A DNA stretch of 12,221 nucleotides from positions 1 through 12,221 of the forward strand of contig JAEZAW010000066.1 of the NCBI GenBank assembly GCA_023430315.1. Reading direction: 5' to 3'. The DNA comes from Pseudomonadota bacterium. Its GTDB lineage: Bacteria; Pseudomonadota; Alphaproteobacteria; Rhizobiales; Hyphomicrobiaceae. Below, one piece after another: positions 6,282-12,221 of the stretch (the stretch's first letter is position 1; each line of letters begins with the position of its first letter). A program made the position numbers and the translations under genes. Under the pieces are notes generated by a model that worked only from the letters and a program-made list of their open reading frames with translations, made no database searches and was not told the DNA's origin.

Positions 6282-6303
6282 GCCGATAGGGAGCCGATAG
6301 GGA
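6282..6303. repeat. Perfect tandem duplication of an 11-bp unit
   Basis: GCCGATAGGGA occurs twice in direct succession (6282-6292 and 6293-6303) in the interval between the FAD-dehydrogenase start and the terminator of the small exported protein gene. It lies about 130 bases upstream of the dehydrogenase ATG, where an operator or promoter could be. No clear -10/-35 pair was found beside it. It may equally be a replication-slippage product. Confidence 0.5.
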
Positions 6304-6326
6304 AATGCCACTCGCAAAAATAAAGA

Positions 6327-6357
6327 ACGGCCGGCCGACGGAATGTCGACCGGCCGT
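6327..6357 (-). terminator. Intrinsic terminator of the small exported protein gene
   Basis: A 13-base stem with one internal mismatch (ACGGCCGG-C-CGAC at 6327-6339, GTCG-A-CCGGCCGT at 6345-6357) encloses a 5-nt loop. On the minus strand it is followed by a T-rich tract, TTCTTTATTTTTG (complement of 6314-6326). It lies 21 bases beyond the stop of the gene at 6379, as expected for its transcript end, and insulates the dehydrogenase operon from it. Confidence 0.85.
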
Positions 6358-6378
6358 CCGTTCAATCAAACTGCAGGC

Positions 6379-6690
6379 TTAGTAGTAATAGCGACGGTAG
6401 TGGTGGCGGTCCGACCAGCGCCAATCATGCGGCCGGACGTGATAGTGCGGACGCACGTAACGACGCGGCGCATAGTGGTAGTGGTCGTGATGCCACCGTA
6501 CGACCGGTCGATGCCAATGGCGCCGATGCCAATGGCGCCGATAGTAATAGTCCCCACCTGTAGTCTGCACAAGACTTGCGCCGACCTCGGTGCTCTTCGG
6601 CACCGTAATCGGAGCCGCCTGCGCGGTAACCGCGCCGCCCACCAATGTAATCAACCCACCCAATACTGCAGCTAGAAGTGTCCGTTTCAT
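6379..6690 (-). CDS. Small exported Arg/His/Tyr-rich protein
   Basis: The 103-residue product has a textbook Sec signal peptide: MKR, a hydrophobic core (LLAAVLGGLITLVGGAV) and an AQA cleavage site after residue 25. Of the final 59 residues (45-103), by my count 14 are Arg, 13 His, 11 Tyr and 5 Trp. They are arranged in short repeats such as RRHWH-RRHWH and HYHY. There is no Cys and no recognisable domain. Such small periplasmic or surface proteins are frequent in Hyphomicrobiales and have no firm function. The His content would suit divalent metal or heme binding, and the Arg/Tyr content suits nucleic acid or polyanion contact, but both are guesses. The ATG at 6690 has a strong AAGGAGTG site. 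The gene is monocistronic: its own terminator is at 6327-6357, and it is divergent from the kinase gene across 334 bases. Confidence 0.85.
   Translation of the reverse strand: MKRTLLAAVLGGLITLVGGAVTAQAAPITVPKSTEVGASLVQTTGGDYYYRRHWHRRHWHRPVVRWHHDHYHYAPRRYVRPHYHVRPHDWRWSDRHHYRRYYY
6510..6539 (-). repeat. In-frame 15-bp tandem repeat encoding the RHWHR unit
   Basis: The 15-base unit GATGCCAATGGCGCC (plus strand) is repeated twice without a mismatch at 6510-6524 and 6525-6539, inside the small exported protein gene. It encodes two consecutive copies of a five-residue Arg/His/Trp unit. Exact identity at the DNA level, including third positions, implies a recent duplication by slippage. Confidence 0.8.
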
Positions 6691-7024
6691 TCTTCACTCC
6701 TTTGAAGTGATACCACGCTCCCAGCGCTAATGACGAAATTAGTGCGTATAGGCTGAATGCGCGCTGAATTGCTTGTTCATCAACTGGCTATCTGCGGTCT
6801 TAGACTTGGCGCCGTTTGCCCGTGCTTCCGCCACATTGTTGCCGGCAAATCGACGCTGCTTATGGCCACTTCCGGGAGGGATTCGGTCACCTGACCTTGT
6901 TTCTTGCCGACAGACGCGGAGGCCGGGGTTCCGTGAGGGCAACGACGGGCACAGGACGTGCGAGATCGAGCACGCGCGGCGATCTCGCCGGGAGTGATCG
7001 TTTTCGCGCGCCGCGGCCGCGGGA
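6691..7024. other. 334-bp divergent intergenic region with no convincing gene
   Basis: The region separates the minus-strand small exported protein gene from the plus-strand kinase gene and must hold both promoters. Near the minus-strand gene the sequence is AT-richer; CTATACG at about 6744-6750 (minus reading) could be a -10 but lacks a good -35. On the plus strand TTGCCG (6839-6844) and TATGGC (6861-6866) are 16 bases apart, a weak match. Short open frames across 6739-7043 on both strands start without ribosome-binding sites and look like neither proteins nor each other. The stretch 6830-6945 has no family I recognise; a decayed gene or insertion relic cannot be excluded. Confidence 0.5.
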
Positions 7025-9403
7025 ATGACGAACCTCGCCGCATTGCCCGAAGGGACGCGCCTCGCGGAGGACTATCGCGTCGAGCGCGTCCTCGGCGCCG
7101 GGGGCTTCGGCATCACCTATCTCGCCGAGGAAGTCCCACTCTCGCGGATGGTCACGATCAAGGAGTACTTCCCGGTCGATTTCGCTATCCGCGACTCGAG
7201 GCAAGGCGCGCAGCCCCGCTCCGAGGACTGCACCGGCGATTATCAGTGGGGGCTCGACCGCTTCCTTGACGAGGCACGCACACTTGCCCGCTTCGACCAC
7301 CCTAATATCGTCCGTGTCTACCGCTTCTTCCGCGAGGCCAATTCAGGCTTCATCGTCCTGCACTACGAGGACGGCAAGAGCTTCAAGGCCTGGCTCAAAG
7401 CGCTCGGCCGGGCGCCACGCCAGCACGAGCTCGATCGCATCGTCCCGCCGCTACTCGATGCGCTGTCGCTCATCCATGCGTCGGACTTCCTGCATCGCGA
7501 TATCGCGCCGGACAACATCATCATCCGCAATGACGGCTCGCCGGTCCTGATCGACTTCGGCTCCGCACGGAACGACATCGCCCAGCACTCGCGCACCGTG
7601 TCGGCGCTGGTAAAGCCCGGCTACAGCCCCTACGAGCAGTACGCGACGAACGCGCGCCAGCAGGGACCGTGGACGGATATCTATTCGCTCGGTGCCACGC
7701 TCTATCAGGCCGTGACGGGCAAGCGCCCGCCAGATGCGCCCTCGCGCATGGTCGCCGATGAGCTCGTGCCCGCGCGCGATGCGGCGATCAGCTCCTATCG
7801 GCCGGGATTTCTCGCGGCGATCGATGCGGCTCTCGCTCTCGATATCACGGCGCGGCCACGCTCGATCGATGCATGGCGCAAGCAGCTACTGGCGCCACCC
7901 TCGAAGGCGGAAAGCGCGGAGGAGCCTGCTCCCGCAGCCGCCGAGCCGGTGAAAATCCGAACGGCGGACAGCGCGCCTCCGAAGCCCAAGGCCAAGGCCG
8001 CGAAGCCCAAAGAGAGCGAAGCAGCCGTTCCCAAGATCATCAAGGAAGCCAAGGAAGCTGCTAAAGAGGCCAAAAAGGCTTCGGCGAAAGCCGCTGCGGA
8101 AGTCGAAGTCGCGTCGGCGGTCGACGTTGCAGACCGTCCCGTTTCGGCTGGAAAAGTGGCCGCGCTCTTCAGCGAATGGCGCGCGCGCCGTGCCGAGGCC
8201 AAGGCTAATGAGCCAGTCAAAGCGACGCCGGCGGAAGCGCCAGTAAAGGCCCCTACCGCCGCTGCACCGGCAGCAGCCGTCGCCGTTGTCGAGCCGGCGC
8301 CCAAAGCGAACTTGCCAGTTGTTGTGCCACGCCGCGCGCCAAAGCCAACGAAAGCGAAAAAGAAGAGCCGCTGGTGGCGCCATCCGATGCTGCTGAAGGC
8401 CGCGGTCGGCTTCGGCGTTGCCTGGCTTGCCGTCGCCTATCAGAACGCGCTGCCGCGCGAGGTGCGCCATGGCGCCGGCACGCCATCGAGCGGCACGGTC
8501 GCATCGGCACCCATCGGAGAGATCAGGGGCCACAAGGGTGGCCTCACGGGCGTGGGGCATACGCCCGACGGGCGTTTCATCGTGACCGCGGGCGAAGACG
8601 CAACGCTCAAGGTCTGGCAGAGCGGTACGCGAACGCTCTTCCGCAGTATCGATCTCGACGCCGGCGCGCCGACCTCCCTCGCCGTCGGGACGACACGCGT
8701 CGTCACCGGCCACAAAGAGGGCCGCGTCGGGCTCTGGGATATCGAGTACGGCTTGCGCGTCGCCTCATTCAAGCGCAACGAGGCCGACATCTGGTCCGTG
8801 TCGTTCGCCGGCTCGCAGGAGCGCCTGCTCGCGGCCGGACACGACTGGAAAATCACGCTGCTGGATGCCCGCACACCTGTCCTGCCCGTGCATGTCTTCG
8901 ATGGCCATGAGAATGCCGTCCAGGCCGTCGCCTTCTCGCCGACGCGGCAGGTAATCGCCTCCGGCGGTGCCGACCGCACAGTCCGCACGTGGAATGCGGA
9001 GACGCTTGCCGAAACGCGGACCTATCGCGGGCATCGGGAGTACGTCGTTTCCCTCGCCTTCGCCCCCGATGGCCGCCGCCTCGCCTCGGGCGACCTCGCC
9101 GGCAACGTCCGCATCTGGTCCATGACGACGCGGCGCCTCGAACGCTCCATCCAGGCCCACAATGGGCCCGCGGCAGCCCTCGCTTTCTCGGGCGACGGGC
9201 GGTGGCTCGCGACAGCCGGACGGGACGGACGCGTGCGCCTCTGGGACATGAACCGCCCACGGCCGCCCCGCACATTCGGCGGCACTTCGGGCGAGGTGCG
9301 CGCCCTGAGCTTCGCCCCTGACGGGCAGACGCTCGCCTCGGCCGGCGCGGACGGCACGGTCCGTCTCTGGTCCACGGCGTTCATGGCCCGCAGCGGCTCC
9401 TGA
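7025..9403 (+). CDS. Membrane-anchored serine/threonine protein kinase with a C-terminal seven-bladed WD40 propeller
   Basis: The 792-residue product has four parts. (1) Kinase domain, about 17-290: glycine loop GAGGFG (24-29), beta-3 Lys46 in VTIKEYFP, alpha-C Glu83, catalytic loop HRDIAPDN (157-164), DFG at 177-179 and GYSPYEQY (199-206) in the APE position. (2) A low-complexity linker rich in Ala, Lys, Pro and Glu, about 291-445. (3) One hydrophobic span, about 455-472, preceded by KKKSRWWRH; the positive charges put the kinase in the cytoplasm and the C-terminus in the periplasm. (4) Seven WD40 repeats starting near 498, 540, 578, 622, 664, 706 and 748, most ending in LW/IW/TW, enough for a closed propeller. 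It probably phosphorylates proteins in response to something bound by the propeller. The catalytic-loop Lys of eukaryotic kinases is Ala161, a variant seen in one bacterial subfamily. No strong ribosome-binding site precedes ATG 7025. No phosphatase gene is adjacent. Confidence 0.92.
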   Translation: MTNLAALPEGTRLAEDYRVERVLGAGGFGITYLAEEVPLSRMVTIKEYFPVDFAIRDSRQGAQPRSEDCTGDYQWGLDRFLDEARTLARFDHPNIVRVYRFFREANSGFIVLHYEDGKSFKAWLKALGRAPRQHELDRIVPPLLDALSLIHASDFLHRDIAPDNIIIRNDGSPVLIDFGSARNDIAQHSRTVSALVKPGYSPYEQYATNARQQGPWTDIYSLGATLYQAVTGKRPPDAPSRMVADELVPARDAAISSYRPGFLAAIDAALALDITARPRSIDAWRKQLLAPPSKAESAEEPAPAAAEPVKIRTADSAPPKPKAKAAKPKESEAAVPKIIKEAKEAAKEAKKASAKAAAEVEVASAVDVADRPVSAGKVAALFSEWRARRAEAKANEPVKATPAEAPVKAPTAAAPAAAVAVVEPAPKANLPVVVPRRAPKPTKAKKKSRWWRHPMLLKAAVGFGVAWLAVAYQNALPREVRHGAGTPSSGTVASAPIGEIRGHKGGLTGVGHTPDGRFIVTAGEDATLKVWQSGTRTLFRSIDLDAGAPTSLAVGTTRVVTGHKEGRVGLWDIEYGLRVASFKRNEADIWSVSFAGSQERLLAAGHDWKITLLDARTPVLPVHVFDGHENAVQAVAFSPTRQVIASGGADRTVRTWNAETLAETRTYRGHREYVVSLAFAPDGRRLASGDLAGNVRIWSMTTRRLERSIQAHNGPAAALAFSGDGRWLATAGRDGRVRLWDMNRPRPPRTFGGTSGEVRALSFAPDGQTLASAGADGTVRLWSTAFMARSGS

Positions 9404-9597
9404 CCGGCCCGCCTCCCGTCTCAACACCCTGGGGCAAAGGTGCCGTTATGCTTGCCAAACGGGCCTGGGAAGTCCAAGTTTGAGCGACAACGAATCGTGG
9501 CGGACTCGGCATACAAATGATGTGCGTCGGGGGTTTTGCTGTCTCTGTGCCTTCCCGCGATTCGACGGCACGACTGTTGGTTTAGGTGGGATCCAAA

Positions 9598-10716
9598 ATG
9601 CGGTTTGTCATCGAACGTGGCGACCTTCTCCGGGCACTCGGCCATGTCGCGAGCGTCGTCGAGAAGCGCACGACCATTCCGATCCTGTCCAATGTCCTCC
9701 TTCGGGCCAACGCCGAGGGCCTCCAGCTCAAGGCGACCGATCTCGAGCGCGAGGTCGTCGAGAGCGTGTCCGCGAATGTCGCGACGCCCGGCGCCGTGAC
9801 GGTCCCCGCGCACATGCTGCACGACATCGTGCGCAAGCTCCCCGACGGCGTGCAGATCCGCATCGAGCGCGAGCCCCAGCGTGAGCGCGTGACGATCACC
9901 GCGGGCCATGCGCGCTTCGCCCTTCAGGCGCTGCCGGCCGACGATTTCCCGGACCTTGCCGCCGGGCAGATGTCGCACAGCTTCGAGATGGCCTCCGGCG
10001 ATCTCAAGCGTCTCATCGAGAAGACGCGCTTCGCCATCTCGACGGAAGAGACGCGCTATTACCTCAATGGCATCTACCTGCATCCCGCGAAGACCGGGGG
10101 CAAGGCGAGCCTGCGCGCCGTCGCAACTGACGGTCATCGCCTCGCGCAATTCGACCTCGCGCCGCCGTCAGGCATCGATGGGATGCCGGGCATCATCATT
10201 CCGCGCAAGACCGTGCATGAGCTCTACCGCCTCATCGAGGCGAGCGATGCGCCCGTGCGCGTCGAGGTCTCGCCGGCCAAGGTGCGCGTCGAGATCGGCC
10301 CCATCACCATGACGTCGAAGCTCGTCGACGGCACGTTCCCCGACTACGGCCGCGTTATCCCGCAGTCCAACGACAAGGTGCTCGAAGTCTCGAGCCAGGT
10401 GTTCATGGGCGCCGTTGATCGCGTCTCGACGATCGCGAGCGAGCGCGTGCGCGCGGTAAAGCTCAACATCGCGCCGGGCAAGCTCGTCCTCTCCGTGAAC
10501 AACCCGGACGGTGGCAGCGCCACCGAGGAAGTCGAAGCAGAGTTCTCCGCGCCCGCGATGGAGATCGGTTTCAACGCGCGCTATCTGCTCGATATTTCGG
10601 GCCAGCTCGAGAGCGACTCGCTGAAGTTCCTGCTCTCCGATCCGGGCTCGCCGACCATCCTGAAGGACGTCGGCGACGAGAGCGCCCTCTACGTCCTGAT
10701 GCCGATGCGGGTGTGA
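9598..10716 (+). CDS. dnaN: DNA polymerase III beta subunit (sliding clamp)
   Basis: The 372-residue product begins MRFVIERGDLLRALGHVASVVEKRTTIPILSN, the hallmark N-terminus of DnaN, and ends ALYVLMPMRV, the usual C-terminus. It folds as three clamp domains (roughly 1-120, 130-250 and 252-372) and dimerises into the ring that tethers DNA polymerase III. The segment FPDYGRVIP (about 249-257) and the C-terminal MPMR belong to the partner-binding pocket. The length is standard for Alphaproteobacteria. The ATG at 9598 follows AGGTGGG by about eight bases; a start four codons earlier (9586) lacks conservation. The 194-base gap after the kinase gene has no terminator, and I found no convincing promoter or DnaA box in it, so the transcription start is unresolved. 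The stop overlaps the recF start. Confidence 0.97.
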   Translation: MRFVIERGDLLRALGHVASVVEKRTTIPILSNVLLRANAEGLQLKATDLEREVVESVSANVATPGAVTVPAHMLHDIVRKLPDGVQIRIEREPQRERVTITAGHARFALQALPADDFPDLAAGQMSHSFEMASGDLKRLIEKTRFAISTEETRYYLNGIYLHPAKTGGKASLRAVATDGHRLAQFDLAPPSGIDGMPGIIIPRKTVHELYRLIEASDAPVRVEVSPAKVRVEIGPITMTSKLVDGTFPDYGRVIPQSNDKVLEVSSQVFMGAVDRVSTIASERVRAVKLNIAPGKLVLSVNNPDGGSATEEVEAEFSAPAMEIGFNARYLLDISGQLESDSLKFLLSDPGSPTILKDVGDESALYVLMPMRV

Positions 10717-11897
10717 CGACACACGAAGGCATGGCCGAAGTTTCCAGCATGGCGCCAGCACAAGCCGGCGCGCGCGTGTGGGTCGAGCGCCTGACGCTCA
10801 CCGATTTCCGTAATCATGCGCGCCTCTCCCAGACGTTTGACGCGCGTCCTGTCGTGCTGACGGGACCGAACGGTGTCGGCAAAACCAACCTGATCGAAGC
10901 GATCTCGCTGCTGGCGCCTGGGCAGGGGCTCAGACGCGCGCCCTATCCCGAGATCGCGCGGCGTGGCGCTGATGCCTGGGCTGTCGCGGCGCGCGTGCAC
11001 ACACCCATTGGCCCGGTCGACATCGGCACGGGCCTGACGGGCGCCAGCGCGGCCTCCAATCGCACGGGCCGCACCGTGCGCATCGATGGGGAGCCGCAGA
11101 GTGGCTCCGGCGTGCTTGCCGATCACGTCGAGATGGTCTGGCTGACGCCGGCTATGGACGGCCTGTTCACGGGCGCAGGCGGTGATCGCCGCCGCTTTCT
11201 CGACCGCATGATCCTCTGCTTCGATCCCGGCTACCGCACGCGCGTCAATCACTTCGAGCGCGCCATGGCCCAGCGCAATCGCCTGCTCGAGGAAGGCGTG
11301 CGCGAGAATGCGCGCCTCGGCGGCCTCGAGATCCTCATGGCGGAGACGGGCGTCGCCATCGCAGCAGCCCGCGCGCAGACAGTGACTGCACTTGCGACCA
11401 TGATCGACGCCCGGCGCGATCGCGCGACGGCCTCCGCCTTTCCCTGGGCGAAACTGGAACTCGAAGGTGAGCTCGAAGCCGCCCTGGCCGAGCGTCCCGC
11501 CGTCGAGGTCGAGGATGCCTACGCGCGCACGCTCGCCGGCGTCCGCGAGCGTGACCGGGCCGCCGGCCGCGCACTCGATGGCCCCCATCGCAGTGATCTC
11601 GTGGTCGGCCATGGACCCAAGGATGCGCCCGCGCGCCAATGTTCTACCGGCGAGCAGAAGGCGCTGCTGGTCGGGCTGATCCTTGCTCACGCCGAGCTCA
11701 TGGCAGAGCGCCGACAGGGCGCCGCGCCGATCCTGCTGCTCGACGAGATCGCGGCCCATCTCGATGCCGCACGCCGCGCCGCGCTCTTCGACGAGGTCGT
11801 CGCAATCGGCACCCAGGCCTGGATGACGGGCACGGATCAGGAGGCCTTTTCTGCGCTCGGCGAACGCGCCCAAAGGCTCACTTTAGGCGAGCTTTGA
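10713..11897 (+). CDS. recF: DNA replication/repair protein RecF
   Basis: RecF is an SMC-like ATPase that loads RecA at single-strand gaps together with RecO and RecR. In the 394-residue reading, Walker A is GPNGVGKTN (51-59), preceded by the diagnostic LTDFRNHA (29-36). GPHRSDL is at 290-296, the ABC signature STGEQKALL at 311-319 and Walker B ILLLDEIAAHLD at 340-351. All ATPase elements are intact. The start is uncertain. GTG at 10713 forms a four-base GTGA overlap with the dnaN stop, which would couple translation. ATG at 10731 or 10749 would give a protein 6 or 12 residues shorter, closer to the usual short RecF N-terminus; none of the three has a strong ribosome-binding site. The order dnaN-recF-gyrB is widely conserved in bacteria. 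Confidence 0.95.
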   Translation: MTTHEGMAEVSSMAPAQAGARVWVERLTLTDFRNHARLSQTFDARPVVLTGPNGVGKTNLIEAISLLAPGQGLRRAPYPEIARRGADAWAVAARVHTPIGPVDIGTGLTGASAASNRTGRTVRIDGEPQSGSGVLADHVEMVWLTPAMDGLFTGAGGDRRRFLDRMILCFDPGYRTRVNHFERAMAQRNRLLEEGVRENARLGGLEILMAETGVAIAAARAQTVTALATMIDARRDRATASAFPWAKLELEGELEAALAERPAVEVEDAYARTLAGVRERDRAAGRALDGPHRSDLVVGHGPKDAPARQCSTGEQKALLVGLILAHAELMAERRQGAAPILLLDEIAAHLDAARRAALFDEVVAIGTQAWMTGTDQEAFSALGERAQRLTLGEL

Positions 11898-11993
11898 GCA
11901 TCCCGATCCGGGTAAGTCCGTAGACCTGTATTAGGTCCCTCATAAACCTCTGATTTTTCTATTATTTTAGCGCTGGAAATCATGTCGCAGAAC

Positions 11994-12007
11994 GTACGAT
12001 TTCGTAC
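11994..12007. promoter_or_regulatory. Inverted repeat upstream of gyrB, possible operator
   Basis: GTACGA-TT-TCGTAC is a perfect 6-bp inverted repeat with a 2-base spacer. It ends 21 bases before the putative extended -10 of gyrB, so it overlaps the -35 region. It is too short for a terminator and is not followed by a T-run. A dimeric regulator could bind here; which one is unknown. Confidence 0.4.
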
Positions 12008-12025
12008 CCGTTGCGCACTGCTTTG

Positions 12026-12034
12026 TGCTATAAG
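12026..12034 (+). promoter_or_regulatory. Probable extended -10 promoter of gyrB
   Basis: TGC-TATAAG fits the extended -10 form (TGn followed by TATAAT with five of six matches). It lies about 38 bases upstream of the gyrB ATG, so the leader would be short. No good -35 is found at 17-18 bases, as expected when an extended -10 compensates. A separate promoter fits the 175-base gap between recF and gyrB, which also contains an AT-rich stretch at 11940-11970. Confidence 0.5.
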
Positions 12035-12072
12035 TTTTCCGGCAAATACAGGACCTCCAGGACACTACTGAC

Positions 12073-12221
<149 letters not shown>

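Noticed and set aside
6739..7043. Short frames on both strands in the divergent intergenic region, considered as a small gene or insertion-element relic
   Set aside because: They have no ribosome-binding site, no recognisable domain and no terminal inverted repeats; left as unexplained non-coding sequence.
7886..8713. 275-codon minus-strand frame inside the kinase-WD40 gene
   Set aside because: It is a shadow of the low-complexity linker and first WD40 repeats; there is no domain, and the opposite strand is strongly supported.
9404..9597. Search for DnaA boxes or an origin upstream of dnaN
   Set aside because: No TTATCCACA-like sequence or AT-rich unwinding stretch is visible; the interval is ordinary leader sequence.
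10689..11873. 394-codon minus-strand frame opposite recF
   Set aside because: The plus-strand RecF has all ATPase motifs; the minus frame is a codon-composition shadow.
11905..11970. Short hairpins (CCCG-ATC-CGGG and GACCT-GTATT-AGGTC) followed by a T-rich stretch after recF, considered as a terminator
   Set aside because: The stems are only four and five base pairs, and the T-rich run starts about 16 bases after the second stem, too far for an intrinsic terminator.

Overview
The window is GC-rich, densely coded DNA from an alphaproteobacterium, most likely a member of the Hyphomicrobiales (Rhizobiales). The grounds are a 372-residue DnaN of alphaproteobacterial type followed directly by recF and gyrB, a DUF2007/TrmN6-like methyltransferase gene pair, and a secreted Arg/His/Tyr-rich small protein of a kind common in rhizobia. 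No species can be named from the sequence alone. I see no tRNA, rRNA, CRISPR array, transposase or prophage gene.

Layout. (1) 1-124, + strand: the 3' end of a LivM-type branched-chain amino acid permease gene, facing a shared terminator hairpin. (2) 202-1867, - strand: DUF2007 protein, TrmN6-like N6-adenine methyltransferase, then a Prx5-type peroxiredoxin with its own probable promoter. (3) 1868-2250: a less GC-rich intergenic region with a 7-bp inverted repeat flanked by 8-bp direct repeats, and a previously uncalled 58-codon + strand ORF. Its stop codon lies in the same CTAG as the stop of the gene facing it. (4) 2251-6150, - strand: a likely four-gene catabolic operon. In transcription order it holds an FAD-linked D-2-hydroxyacid dehydrogenase, two tandem 3-hydroxyisobutyrate dehydrogenase paralogues, and a 2-hydroxychromene-2-carboxylate isomerase-like (kappa-class GST fold) protein. 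(5) 6379-6690, - strand: a small exported Arg/His/Tyr-rich protein with its own terminator. (6) 7025-9403, + strand: a membrane-anchored Ser/Thr kinase joined to a seven-bladed WD40 propeller. (7) 9598-12221, + strand: the replication and repair block dnaN-recF-gyrB, with gyrB cut by the window edge.

How the genes fit together. The operon in (4) looks like a short oxidation route for 2-hydroxy and 3-hydroxy short-chain acids, with possible overlap with valine catabolism, but its substrate is not evident from sequence. The kinase-WD40 gene directly upstream of dnaN is the most unusual architecture in the window: a cytoplasmic kinase domain, an Ala/Lys/Pro/Glu-rich linker, one membrane span and a predicted periplasmic propeller. 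No complete novel defence or mobile system is visible. The best leads are the kinase-WD40 protein, the tandem dehydrogenase operon, the small ORF at 2078-2254, and symmetric DNA elements at two promoter regions.
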